NCBI RefSeq assembly: GCF_014860165.1
Contig: NZ_JACZKG010000058.1
Span: 1 to 64,000, forward strand
Origin: Devosia sp.
GTDB lineage: Bacteria > Pseudomonadota > Alphaproteobacteria > Rhizobiales > Devosiaceae
Direction: 5' to 3'
DNA length: 64,000 nucleotides
The notes beneath the pieces were generated by a model that was given only the letters and a program-made list of their open reading frames with translations, ran no database searches and had not been told where the DNA came from. Both the position numbers and the translations under genes were made by a program. Below are positions 7,960-15,248 of the stretch, one piece after another (position 1 is the stretch's first letter; each line of letters opens with the position of its first letter).

Positions 7960-8029
7960 ATAGCTCAATGGTTAGAGCCGACCGCTCATAACGGTCTGGT
8001 TCCAGGTTCGAGTCCTGGTGGGCCCACCA
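7954..8029 (+). tRNA. tRNA with anticodon CAU, probably tRNA-Ile2
   Basis: The 76 bases fold as a full cloverleaf. Acceptor GGGCCTA pairs with TGGGCCC, the D loop contains AATGGTTAG, and the anticodon arm GACCG-CTCATAA-CGGTC carries CAT. The T arm is CCAGG-TTCGAGT-CCTGG, and CCA is encoded at 8027-8029. The CTCATAA loop and GGTTAGAGC resemble bacterial tRNA-Ile2, whose CAU is modified to lysidine-AU by TilS. The start is not that of an initiator tRNA. Assignment as Ile2 rather than elongator Met is by resemblance only. Confidence 0.85.
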
Positions 8030-8097
8030 TCAAATTCGAGAGCGCGCTGGACTAGCCCAAGGCAGGCATTTACCGCCGGGCTGGTCCTGCGTTGTTC

Positions 8098-8119
8098 CCT
8101 AGCCTGTGATCAGGCTAGG
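8098..8119. terminator. Hairpin downstream of the tRNA
   Basis: CCTAGCCTG (8098-8106) and CAGGCTAGG (8111-8119) form a perfect 9-bp stem with a 4-base loop, 69 bases after the tRNA and 27 bases before the next gene. No T-run follows, so a terminator role is uncertain. Confidence 0.4.
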
Positions 8120-8145
8120 CTGGGCGCTCGTCGGGTCGGTCGGGG

Positions 8146-8886
8146 ATGTTGCCAGTGGGATGGGAAGCACTCGGGCAGTGGGGTGACGACGCAGTTTGCA
8201 TCGAACCGCTTACCGGCGGCGTCGCCAATGATGTGCGGAGCCTGCGCATCAACGGGAAGCTCGCGGTCGGTCGCCTCGGCTCCAGGAGCGACGCGGATCT
8301 CGCGTGGGAAACCGGGCTGCTGCTGCATCTCGACCGTCACGGTCTGACCGTGCCCGTGCCCATCCCGACCATGGACGGCCGGTTGTTCGTGAATGGTCTG
8401 GTCGTCATGGAATATGTCGAGGGTGGATCGCCCGAAACGGAGGCCGACTGGCGCCGTGTCGCCGATACGCTCCGTGCTCTACATCGGCTGACGCAGGGCT
8501 GGCCGCAGCGACCGGGTTGGCGGTCGTCGACTGACCTGCTGCATGCCGAAACTGGCACCAGGATCGACCTTACGGCCATGCCGTCGGAGGGCGTGGCACG
8601 ATGCCGCGCAGCATGGGCGCGGCTTGCCGGGCGCGCGACCTGCGTCGTTCACGGCGACGCCAATCCGCGCAATATCCGTATGACTGCGGACCGGGTTGGG
8701 CTGATCGACTGGGACGAGTCCCATGTGGATGTTCCCGACCTTGACCTGGAGCTACCGCACAACGCCGCTGATCTCGATCCTCGGGCGTGGGACATTGCGG
8801 AGCAGGCGTCGGCGGCGTGGGAGGCTGCTGTTTGCTGGGATGACGACTACTCGAAGGAGCGACTGGCCCAGGTCAGGGCCGTCTGA
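8146..8886 (+). CDS. Phosphotransferase family protein (APH-like kinase fold)
   Basis: The 246-residue protein has the aminoglycoside-phosphotransferase/choline-kinase signature HGDANPRN, with the catalytic Asp and the Mg-binding Asn, followed by GLIDWDES, which supplies the second metal-binding Asp. The N-terminal half (GGVANDVRSL ... LAVGRL) fits the nucleotide-binding lobe, and VVMEYVEG the hinge. The substrate may be a sugar, choline or amino alcohol and cannot be told from sequence. It is a single gene between the tRNA and the inositol region. I see no reason to call it a resistance gene. Confidence 0.75.
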   Translation: MLPVGWEALGQWGDDAVCIEPLTGGVANDVRSLRINGKLAVGRLGSRSDADLAWETGLLLHLDRHGLTVPVPIPTMDGRLFVNGLVVMEYVEGGSPETEADWRRVADTLRALHRLTQGWPQRPGWRSSTDLLHAETGTRIDLTAMPSEGVARCRAAWARLAGRATCVVHGDANPRNIRMTADRVGLIDWDESHVDVPDLDLELPHNAADLDPRAWDIAEQASAAWEAAVCWDDDYSKERLAQVRAV

Positions 8887-8985
8887 GTTCCGTTCGCCAG
8901 ACATATTTGCCGTTCGATGTCCCGGTATCAGAGAATATTTGATCGGCACTTTCGGCCGCATCAGGTGTTTACGTCGACCGATTTT

Positions 8986-8999
8986 GGAATGAATATTCC
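8986..8999. promoter_or_regulatory. IolR-type operator GGAA-N6-TTCC
   Basis: GGAATGAATATTCC is followed four bases later by a perfect -35 hexamer TTGACA (9003-9008), upstream of the iolI-like gene and the transporter operon. The same 14 bases recur in reverse complement at 20357-20370. GGAA-N6-TTCC is the motif reported for the RpiR-type repressor IolR of Sinorhizobium meliloti, and an RpiR gene is present at 20434-21276. Confidence 0.7.
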
Positions 9000-9079
9000 G
9001 CGTTGACAATTACACGGAACCTGTGTTTCATCTCTGGCAAAGACCGGGCGGTTTCAAACCTGTTCGGCGTCGTGGGGAG

Positions 9080-9913
9080 ATGTCGGCCTTGTTGCTCGAT
9101 TTCGCGATCAATCACATGAGCGCGCCGCAGCTCATGCTTGCAGATTTCTTGTCCTTTGCTCGCGGTTTGCAGGTCCCGCGCGTGGAGATCCGCAACGATA
9201 TTGCCGGCAATGCCATCCTCGATGGTACCGCGGCTCCAGAGGTCAGGCGGCTCGCCGCAGAAAATGATGTAGCGATCATTTCCATCAACGCCCTGCAACA
9301 ATTCAACCATTGGTCCGCTACCCGCGCCAACGAAGCCGAAGCTCTCGTCGCCTATTGCGCGGAGAGCGGTGCGAAAGCGCTGGTGCTGGTTGCTGACAAT
9401 ACCGGCCAGGGCATCGACAGTGACGTTCGCGTTGAGAATGCGGTCGAGTCCCTGCACGGATTGCTGCCCATCCTGCGGCGGTTTGGTATCGTCGGCCTGG
9501 TTGAGTGCCTGGGTTTCGAAACGTGTTCGCTGCGCTCCAAGAAGGAAGCAGTCGCCGCCATCGACCGGGTCAATGGCCGCGATGTGTTCCGGCTGACGCA
9601 CGATACCTTCCACCACCATCTGGCCGGGGAGCCGGGACTGTTCCCGGAACTGACCGGGCTGGTTCATATCTCCGGCGTCGATGACCCCGCGGTTGCGGTC
9701 GGCGATATGCGCGATGGCCATCGGGTGCTGGTGGGACCTGGGGATCGACTGGACAATATCGGCCAGATCGCGGCGCTGCGGCGGGGCGGCTACCGCGGGC
9801 CGCTGTCGTTCGAGCCGTTTGCCGAAGAACTGCGCCACCTGGCCGATCCGGCTGCGGCAGTGCGCAAATCCATGAATTTCGTCATCGACGGCCTCAAGGC
9901 GCGCGCCGCCTGA
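9080..9913 (+). CDS. iolI: 2-keto-myo-inositol isomerase-like TIM-barrel protein
   Basis: The 277-residue protein is of the xylose-isomerase-like TIM-barrel superfamily. It opens LDFAINHMSAP and has conserved metal/substrate motifs VEIRND, LVECLGFE (Glu ligand), HDTFHHH and HISGVDDP. Rhizobial IolI homologues share this phrase order. IolI interconverts 2-keto-myo-inositol and 1-keto-D-chiro-inositol. I chose the ATG at 9080 because family members begin here and a TTGACA promoter element at 9003 excludes the longer frame, although the GGGGAG before it is unusually close. It is the first gene of the operon that continues into the inositol transporter. Confidence 0.6.
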   Translation: MSALLLDFAINHMSAPQLMLADFLSFARGLQVPRVEIRNDIAGNAILDGTAAPEVRRLAAENDVAIISINALQQFNHWSATRANEAEALVAYCAESGAKALVLVADNTGQGIDSDVRVENAVESLHGLLPILRRFGIVGLVECLGFETCSLRSKKEAVAAIDRVNGRDVFRLTHDTFHHHLAGEPGLFPELTGLVHISGVDDPAVAVGDMRDGHRVLVGPGDRLDNIGQIAALRRGGYRGPLSFEPFAEELRHLADPAAAVRKSMNFVIDGLKARAA

Positions 9914-9924
9914 GACCAAGGCAC

Positions 9925-9938
9925 TTCCCGATAGGGAA
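9925..9938. promoter_or_regulatory. Everted TTCC-N6-GGAA site before the binding-protein gene
   Basis: TTCCC-GATA-GGGAA lies 55 bases upstream of the binding-protein start. It has the IolR half-sites in opposite orientation (TTCC-N6-GGAA), as at 21346-21359. It may be a second IolR contact or a short hairpin. Confidence 0.35.
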
Positions 9939-9992
9939 TATCCGGAGAAAACGGGGGCGAAACCGGACGCCCGCTCTGTGGAGGAGAACGAA

Positions 9993-10934
9993 ATGAAGAA
10001 GATCGCATTGGCCGCCCTGGCGACCACGATGTTGACGTCGGGCGCCATGGCCGAGACGGTCGGCGTTTCGATGGCGCTGTTTGACGATAATTTCCTGACC
10101 GTGCTGCGCAACGGCATCGAGGAATATGCCGGCACGCTCGAAGGCGTCGAAATCCAGATTGAAGACGCCCAGAATGACGTGGGCAAACAGCTCAACCAGA
10201 TCCAGAACTTCATCGCCTCGGGCGTCGACGCCATCGTCGTCAATCCGGTCGATACCGATGCCACCGAAGCCATGTCCGCGCTCGCCGATCAGGCCGGCAT
10301 TCCGCTGGTCTATGTCAACCGCCAGCCGGTCAACCTGGAAAACCTGCCCGACAACCAGGCTTTCGTGGCGTCCAACGAAGTGGACTCCGGCACGCTCGAG
10401 ACCAAGGAAGTCTGCCGCCTGCTGACCGAGGCCGGCAAGACCGAAGCCAATATCCTGGTGATCATGGGCGAACTGTCCAACCAGGCTGCCCGCCAGCGCA
10501 CCCAGGACATCCACGACGTGATCGCCACGCCGGAATGCTCGTTCATGAAGATCGTCGACGAGCAGACCTCCAATTGGCAGCGCACCCAGGCCGCCGACCT
10601 GATGACCAACTGGCTGTCGGCAGGGGTGGCATTCGACGCGGTCATTGCCAACAATGACGAGAGCGCCATCGGCGCCATCCAGGCCATGAAGGCCGCCGGG
10701 GTCGATATGGCCAGCGTCGTTGTCGGTGGTGTCGATGCCACGCAGGATGCCCTGGCTGCCATGCAGGCCGGCGACCTGGACGTTACCGTGTTCCAGAATG
10801 CCGCGGCGCAGGGCTCCGGGGCACTCGATGCGGCGCTGGCCCTTGCTCGCGGCGAAGCCGTGGAGCGCGAAGTGTGGGTGCCGTTCGAACTCGTCACCCC
10901 CGCCAATATCGGTGATTATCTGTCGGCCAACTAA
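9993..10934 (+). CDS. ibpA: Sugar/myo-inositol ABC transporter, periplasmic binding protein
   Basis: The start ATG at 9993 has GAGGAG seven bases upstream. Residues 1-20 are a signal peptide ending AMA. The 313-residue protein is a type-I periplasmic binding protein of the ribose/galactose class (pfam Peripla_BP_4 type). Its conserved phrases are DNFLTVLRNGIE, VDAIVVNPVDTD (hinge/ligand region), NNDESAIGAIQAM and VGGVDATQDAL. Position between an iolI-like gene and permease/ATPase/iolG genes points to myo-inositol or a related polyol such as rhizopine. A stable hairpin follows the gene, which would keep its mRNA abundant relative to the permease. Confidence 0.75.
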   Translation: MKKIALAALATTMLTSGAMAETVGVSMALFDDNFLTVLRNGIEEYAGTLEGVEIQIEDAQNDVGKQLNQIQNFIASGVDAIVVNPVDTDATEAMSALADQAGIPLVYVNRQPVNLENLPDNQAFVASNEVDSGTLETKEVCRLLTEAGKTEANILVIMGELSNQAARQRTQDIHDVIATPECSFMKIVDEQTSNWQRTQAADLMTNWLSAGVAFDAVIANNDESAIGAIQAMKAAGVDMASVVVGGVDATQDALAAMQAGDLDVTVFQNAAAQGSGALDAALALARGEAVEREVWVPFELVTPANIGDYLSAN

Positions 10935-10958
10935 GCGGCCGGCCGCATGACACAATCG

Positions 10959-10983
10959 GGGTGACGGCGACCTGCCGTCACCC
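10959..10983 (+). promoter_or_regulatory. Intercistronic mRNA hairpin after the binding protein
   Basis: GGGTGACGGC (10959-10968) and GCCGTCACCC (10974-10983) form a perfect 10-bp stem with a 5-base loop and no T-run, preceded by the palindrome GCGGCCGGCCGC at 10935. Such hairpins between binding-protein and permease genes protect the upstream message. Confidence 0.55.
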
Positions 10984-11116
10984 GTCACAACTGCCCGCCC
11001 GCGCCGAATTTGGTCACGCGGGGCGAAATCCGGGCGTAGACTATAAGCCCGCGCCTGTGCCGCCATGCCCAGGCCGACCTTGCAGCAAATGGATGCGAAA
11101 TCCGAAGGGGGAGATC

Positions 11117-12142
11117 ATGGCAGAAGCGGCAACCGCAACCGGCACTGCTGGGGCGCCGGATAAGTCCAGGCGCCAGCGTCCGGCAGAGTTCAACGTCTTT
11201 ATCGGGCTTATCCTGATCGCGCTGGTGTTCGAGGTGCTGGGCTGGATATTCCAGGGCCAGAGCTTCCTGTTCAATTTCCAGCGCCTGTCGATCATGGTGC
11301 TGCAGGTCTCGATCGTGGGCATTATCGCCGTGGGCGTGACCCAGGTCATCATCACCGGCGGTATCGATTTGTCGTCGGGTTCGCTGGTCGGCGCCACTGC
11401 GATGATCGCCATGAGTCTGGCGCAGGTTTCGACCCATGAACGGGCCGTTTTCCCGGCACTCACCGACCTTCCGGTCATCATTCCGGTCGCCGCGGGGCTC
11501 ATATGCGGCCTGGCCGCCGGCCTCGTGAACGGGGCGCTGATCGCCTACACCAAGATCCCGCCCTTCATTGCCACGCTGGGCATGATGGTGACCGCGCGCG
11601 GCTTCTCCAAGTGGTACACCAAGGGTCAGCCGATCTCGTTCCCTACCGAGGGCTTTGCCTCCATCGGGGCGGGGATGAACCCGGTGCTCATCTTCATCAT
11701 TGTCGCGGCGCTGTTCACGCTGATCCTGCGCTTCACCGTCTACGGCCGGCGTACTTATGCCATAGGCTCCAATGAGCAGGCGGCCCGGGTCTCGGGCATC
11801 AATGTCGAGCATCACCTGATGCTGGTCTATGCAATTGCCGGCGGTCTGGCGGCCCTTGCCGGCATCGTGCTGGCCGCTCGCGGTCTTACCGCCCAGGCCG
11901 GCGCCGGCGTGATGTATGAACTCGACGCCATCGCCATGGCAGTTATCGGCGGCACCTCGCTCTCGGGCGGCCGCGGTTCGATTATCGGTACCACGCTGGG
12001 CATGCTGATCTTCGGCGTCATCATCTCCGGGTTCACCTTCCTGAGGCTCGACGCCTACTACCAGGAGATGATCAAGGGCGCGATCATTGTCATCGCCGTG
12101 GTGCTGGACGTCTATCGCCAGCGCATGCGCGGCCGGTCCTGA
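11117..12142 (+). CDS. iatP: Inositol/sugar ABC transporter permease
   Basis: The ATG at 11117 follows GGGGGAG, giving 341 residues. After a polar N-terminus there are about eight to ten membrane segments of the RbsC/AraH/XylH type. The conserved family phrase GGIDLSSGSLVGATAM comes after the third segment, followed by KIPPFIATLGMMVTARG, and GGTSLSGGRGSIIGT lies near the end. It forms the inner-membrane channel with the binding protein at 9993 and the ATPase at 12166. The substrate is inferred from the iol neighbours. Confidence 0.8.
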   Translation: MAEAATATGTAGAPDKSRRQRPAEFNVFIGLILIALVFEVLGWIFQGQSFLFNFQRLSIMVLQVSIVGIIAVGVTQVIITGGIDLSSGSLVGATAMIAMSLAQVSTHERAVFPALTDLPVIIPVAAGLICGLAAGLVNGALIAYTKIPPFIATLGMMVTARGFSKWYTKGQPISFPTEGFASIGAGMNPVLIFIIVAALFTLILRFTVYGRRTYAIGSNEQAARVSGINVEHHLMLVYAIAGGLAALAGIVLAARGLTAQAGAGVMYELDAIAMAVIGGTSLSGGRGSIIGTTLGMLIFGVIISGFTFLRLDAYYQEMIKGAIIVIAVVLDVYRQRMRGRS

Positions 12143-12165
12143 CCGGATCAGGGGAGGAAATCAAC

Positions 12166-12951
12166 ATGTCCGCTGACGATCGCAAAATCATCCTGCGCAC
12201 CGAAGCCCTGACCAAGCACTATGGCGGCGTTCACGCGCTCGAGGCTGCCGACTTCATCCTGCGCGATGGCGAACACGTCGCCATCGTGGGCGACAACGGG
12301 GCGGGCAAGTCCACTTTCGTGCGCCAGATCACCGGCGTCGAACAGCCGACTTCGGGCAAGATCTTCTTTGATGGGCAGGAAGTCTCGTTCAAGAACCCGA
12401 TCGAAGCCCGCGACCACGGCATCGAGACCGTGTTCCAGAACCTGGCGCTGGCCGACGACCTGGACGTGCCGTCCAACCTGTTCCTTGGCCGCGAGGAGAC
12501 CTATTTCAACCTTGGGCCGTTCAGCATTCTCAATGAACGCTCTATGACCCAGAAGGCCGTTGGCGCGCTGCAGACGACGGGGGTCAAGATCCCCGACGTC
12601 AAGAACAAAATCCGGAACATGTCCGGCGGGCAGCGCCAATGCGTGGCCATCAGCCGGGCGGCGACCTTCGCCAGCAAGCTCATCATCATGGACGAGCCCA
12701 CGGCAGCGCTCGGCGTGCAGGAAACCGCGCAGGTGGAAAACATCATCCGCGGCCTCAAGAAGCGCGGCATTCCGCTCATCCTGATCAGCCACAATCTGCG
12801 CCAGGTGCTCGACCTGGTCGACAAGGTCTGGGTCTGGCGCCGGGGCCGAATTGTCGGCGCCGTCGACCGCGACAAGACCGACGGCAACGAAATCGTCTCG
12901 CTGATCACGGGCGTCAAGTCCGGCATCGACGGTGAGGCGGCCTTCGTCTAA
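12166..12951 (+). CDS. iatA: Inositol/sugar ABC transporter ATP-binding protein (single domain)
   Basis: The 261-residue ATPase has Walker A GDNGAGKST, Q-loop VFQNL, signature MSGGQRQ, Walker B LIIMDEPTAAL and switch His in LISHN. Transporters of this class in enterobacteria (RbsA, MglA, XylG) have two fused ATPase domains of about 500 residues. This one has a single domain, so it must dimerise, as in the frcA-type systems of rhizobia. It is 23 bases after the permease, with GGGGAGG upstream of the ATG. Confidence 0.8.
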   Translation: MSADDRKIILRTEALTKHYGGVHALEAADFILRDGEHVAIVGDNGAGKSTFVRQITGVEQPTSGKIFFDGQEVSFKNPIEARDHGIETVFQNLALADDLDVPSNLFLGREETYFNLGPFSILNERSMTQKAVGALQTTGVKIPDVKNKIRNMSGGQRQCVAISRAATFASKLIIMDEPTAALGVQETAQVENIIRGLKKRGIPLILISHNLRQVLDLVDKVWVWRRGRIVGAVDRDKTDGNEIVSLITGVKSGIDGEAAFV

Positions 12952-12981
12952 ATCCTGCCTCCATCTCCCGACGTAACTTGC

Positions 12982-13008
12982 GGGCCGCCTTCAGGGCGGC
13001 CCTTATTT
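12982..13008 (+). terminator. Hairpin with T-rich tail between ATPase gene and iolG
   Basis: GGGCCGCC (12982-12989), loop TTCAG and GGCGGCCC (12995-13002) are followed by TTATTT. It looks like an intrinsic terminator, but iolG starts 14 bases later on the same strand. It may be a partial terminator or a stabiliser that sets iolG expression. Confidence 0.6.
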
Positions 13009-13021
13009 GAAGAGGACTATC

Positions 13022-14059
13022 ATGACTGTTCGTTTCGGCCTGCTGGGCGCCGGCCGCATCGGCAAGGTGCATGCCAAGGCCATTACCGCGAGCCCAAAGG
13101 CCAAGCTGGTCGCAGTGGCCGATGCCTTCGAGAAGGCTGCCGCCGACCTCGCTGGCCAGTATGGCTGCGAGATCCGCACCATCGCGCAAATCCTGGCCTC
13201 TGATGATATCGACGCCGTGGTCATCTGCACGCCGACCGACACCCATGCCGACCTGATCGAGCAGTTCTCGCGCGCCGGCAAGGCAATCTTCTGCGAGAAG
13301 CCGATCGACCTCGACGTCGAGCGGGTCAAGGCTTGCCTCAAGGTGGTCGATGCCGAGGGCGCGACGCTGATGGTGGGCTTCAACCGCCGCTTCGACCCGC
13401 ATTTCATGGCCGTGCGCGATGTGATCGCCAAGGGCGAGGTCGGTGCGGTGGAGATGGTGACCATCGTCTCGCGCGACCCCGGCGCGCCGCCGGTGGACTA
13501 TATCAAGCGTTCGGGCGGCATCTTCCGCGACATGACCATCCACGATTTCGACATGGCGCGCTGGCTGCTGGGCGAAGAGGTCGACGCCGTGACGGCGCAG
13601 GCCTCGGTGCTGGTCGACAAGGCGATCGGCGAGGCGGGGGACTATGACAGCGTTTCGGTGATGCTCTCCACCGCCTCGGGCAAGCACGCCACCATCTCCA
13701 ATTCGCGCCGCGCCACCTATGGCTATGACCAGCGCATCGAGGTGCATGGCTCCAAGGGCGCCGTCGCCGCCGAGAACCAGCGGCCGGTGTCGATCGAGAT
13801 CGCCAATGCGGCCGGCTATACCCGCCCGCCGCTGCATGACTTCTTCATGACACGCTATACCGAGGCCTATGCCCGCGAAATCAGTGCCTTCATCGACGCT
13901 GTGGAGTCGAAGTCCCCGGCTTTGCCGAGCGGGCTGGACGGGCTGATCGCGCTGGCCATGGCCGATGCGGCGCTGAAGTCGGTGAAGGAGGGGCGGACGG
14001 TCAAGCTGAGTGAAGTGACCGGGGTGCTGGCGGACAAGAGCGTGTTCCAGGGGCGGTAG
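13022..14059 (+). CDS. iolG: Inositol 2-dehydrogenase (Gfo/Idh/MocA family)
   Basis: The ATG at 13022 has GAAGAGGA upstream; the product is 345 residues. The N-terminal Rossmann motif GLLGAGRIGKVHA binds NAD, CEKPIDLD is the family EKP motif, and GFNRRFDPHF, DMTIHDFDMARW (catalytic Asp/His region) and the C-terminal barrel follow. IolG oxidises myo-inositol to 2-keto-myo-inositol (scyllo-inosose), the first step of the pathway. It follows the inositol transporter genes directly, and iolB/E/D/C lie convergently next to it. Confidence 0.85.
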   Translation: MTVRFGLLGAGRIGKVHAKAITASPKAKLVAVADAFEKAAADLAGQYGCEIRTIAQILASDDIDAVVICTPTDTHADLIEQFSRAGKAIFCEKPIDLDVERVKACLKVVDAEGATLMVGFNRRFDPHFMAVRDVIAKGEVGAVEMVTIVSRDPGAPPVDYIKRSGGIFRDMTIHDFDMARWLLGEEVDAVTAQASVLVDKAIGEAGDYDSVSVMLSTASGKHATISNSRRATYGYDQRIEVHGSKGAVAAENQRPVSIEIANAAGYTRPPLHDFFMTRYTEAYAREISAFIDAVESKSPALPSGLDGLIALAMADAALKSVKEGRTVKLSEVTGVLADKSVFQGR

Positions 14060-14097
14060 GAGGTCGTCGGCCCTAATGCCAATGGGGCCCCTCCAGC

Positions 14098-14176
14098 GTC
14101 ATCACCCGGCTTGTCCGGGTGATCCATACTTCAGAGCGCGGGAAAGATGGATTGCCCGGACAAGCCGGGAAATGAC
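14098..14176. repeat. Dispersed palindromic repeat, copy 1
   Basis: GTCATcACCCGGCTTGTCCGGGTGATCCAT pairs imperfectly with ATGGATTGCCCGGACAAGCCGGGAAATGAC. Each arm is itself a hairpin (ATCACCCGG/CCGGGTGAT). The same type occurs at 16216-16314 and 63854-63922. It lies between the convergent iolG and iolB genes and may also stop transcription. Confidence 0.75.
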
Positions 14177-14206
14177 GACCATACGAGACCTGGATAGGGA
14201 CGCGGC

Positions 14207-15007
14207 CTAACTCAACAGCCACTCATGCTCGCGCGCATTGTGGAATTTCCACACCCGCCGCGGCCCGGCCATGACGTTGAGATAGTAGAGGTCGTAGCCC
14301 GCCGTGGTTCCCACCGGGTGGTAGCCCTTGGGGACCAGCGTCACGTCGCCATCTTCCACCGCCATGGCCTCGTCCAGGCTCCGGTCATCGGTATAGACGC
14401 GCTGGAAGGCAAAGCCCTGCGGCGGGTTCAGGCGGTGATAGTAGGTTTCCTCGAGCAGGCTTTCGTGCGGCAGGTTGTCCTGATCGTGCTTGTGCGGGGG
14501 GTAGGACGACGTATTGCCCTGGGGGGTGATGACCTCGACCACCAGCAGCGAGTGAGCCGCGCCATCGTCTTCGGGCATGATGTTGTAGACGTGGCGGACA
14601 TTGGCGCCGCGGCCGCGGGTGATGCGGGGATGCGTGCCGGGCGCGATGACCCTGGCCGGGAAGTCGCCGCCGCCGGGCGCGGCGCAGACGGCCAGCTCGA
14701 GCACGGTGGTGGCATCGGCCACCCATTCGCTGCCTGATGGCACGTAGACGGCCCAGGGCGCGCCCTCGAAGGGGCTCATGCGCTCACCGATCTCGCCGAA
14801 ATCTACACCATCCACTGATATCCGCGCCTTGCCGCTCACCAGCACCAGGCACAGCTCCTGCGTCCCGCTATTGCCGCCGGTCACCGTGCCGGCGTCGAGC
14901 CGGTGCAGGGCGAAGCCGACATAGGTCCAGCCGGCCGAGGCCGGGGTTACCTCATGAACGAGGCCCGTCTTCGCCTTCGGGCGGATTCGCAGGCGGGAGT
15001 TGCTCAT
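14207..15007 (-). CDS. iolB: 5-deoxy-glucuronate isomerase
   Basis: The 266-residue protein starts at ATG 15007. It is a bicupin of the IolB family, with the metal-binding stretch PHKHDQDNLPHESLLEE ... HR and the substrate phrase FAFQRVYTDDRSLDEAM. GYHPVGTTAGYDLYYLNVMAG is near the C-terminus, as usual. IolB converts 5-deoxy-glucuronic acid to 2-deoxy-5-keto-gluconate, downstream of IolD. A small membrane-protein gene overlaps its 5' end by 56 bases. It is in the minus-strand series iolC-iolD-iolE-small gene-iolB. Confidence 0.9.
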   Translation of the reverse strand: MSNSRLRIRPKAKTGLVHEVTPASAGWTYVGFALHRLDAGTVTGGNSGTQELCLVLVSGKARISVDGVDFGEIGERMSPFEGAPWAVYVPSGSEWVADATTVLELAVCAAPGGGDFPARVIAPGTHPRITRGRGANVRHVYNIMPEDDGAAHSLLVVEVITPQGNTSSYPPHKHDQDNLPHESLLEETYYHRLNPPQGFAFQRVYTDDRSLDEAMAVEDGDVTLVPKGYHPVGTTAGYDLYYLNVMAGPRRVWKFHNAREHEWLLS

Positions 15008-15206
15008 CGGTCGTCCCCTCCTTGGGGAAGGCATAGAAGAAATTGTAGAGCGAATAGGCGAGGGCCGCGCCCACCAGCAGGCCCCAGAAGGGCTCGCGGT
15101 TCCACAGCCATTCCCAGGCGCACCACACCGCGAGGAACCCCGTAACGGCGACGCGCCGCCACAGGGGTCGAAACCAATTCAGGTCATTGGGCTTTAGAGC
15201 CAACAC
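14952..15206 (-). CDS. Small two-helix membrane protein between iolE and iolB
   Basis: The 84-residue product starts at GTG 15206, four bases after AGGAGGA, a strong ribosome-binding site. Two hydrophobic stretches (VAVTGFLAVWCAWEWLW and PFWGLLVGAALAYSLY) are followed by an acidic, Pro-rich tail. Its last 56 bases overlap the iolB start in another frame, so the two are probably translationally coupled. I do not recognise a family. The good Shine-Dalgarno and hydrophobic pattern support a real gene. Confidence 0.6.
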   Translation of the reverse strand: MLALKPNDLNWFRPLWRRVAVTGFLAVWCAWEWLWNREPFWGLLVGAALAYSLYNFFYAFPKEGTTDEQLPPANPPEGEDGPRS

Positions 15207-15248
15207 GGCATCCTCCTGGACATGTCTGGAGGGGTTCTACGGGAAAGC

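Noticed and set aside
7954-8029. Initiator or elongator tRNA-Met
   Set aside because: The first pair is a normal G-C rather than the mismatch of initiators, and the loop and D arm look like tRNA-Ile2. Elongator Met cannot be fully excluded.
8146-8886. Aminoglycoside resistance gene
   Set aside because: Only the general kinase-fold motifs are present. Such genes in chromosomes usually have other substrates.
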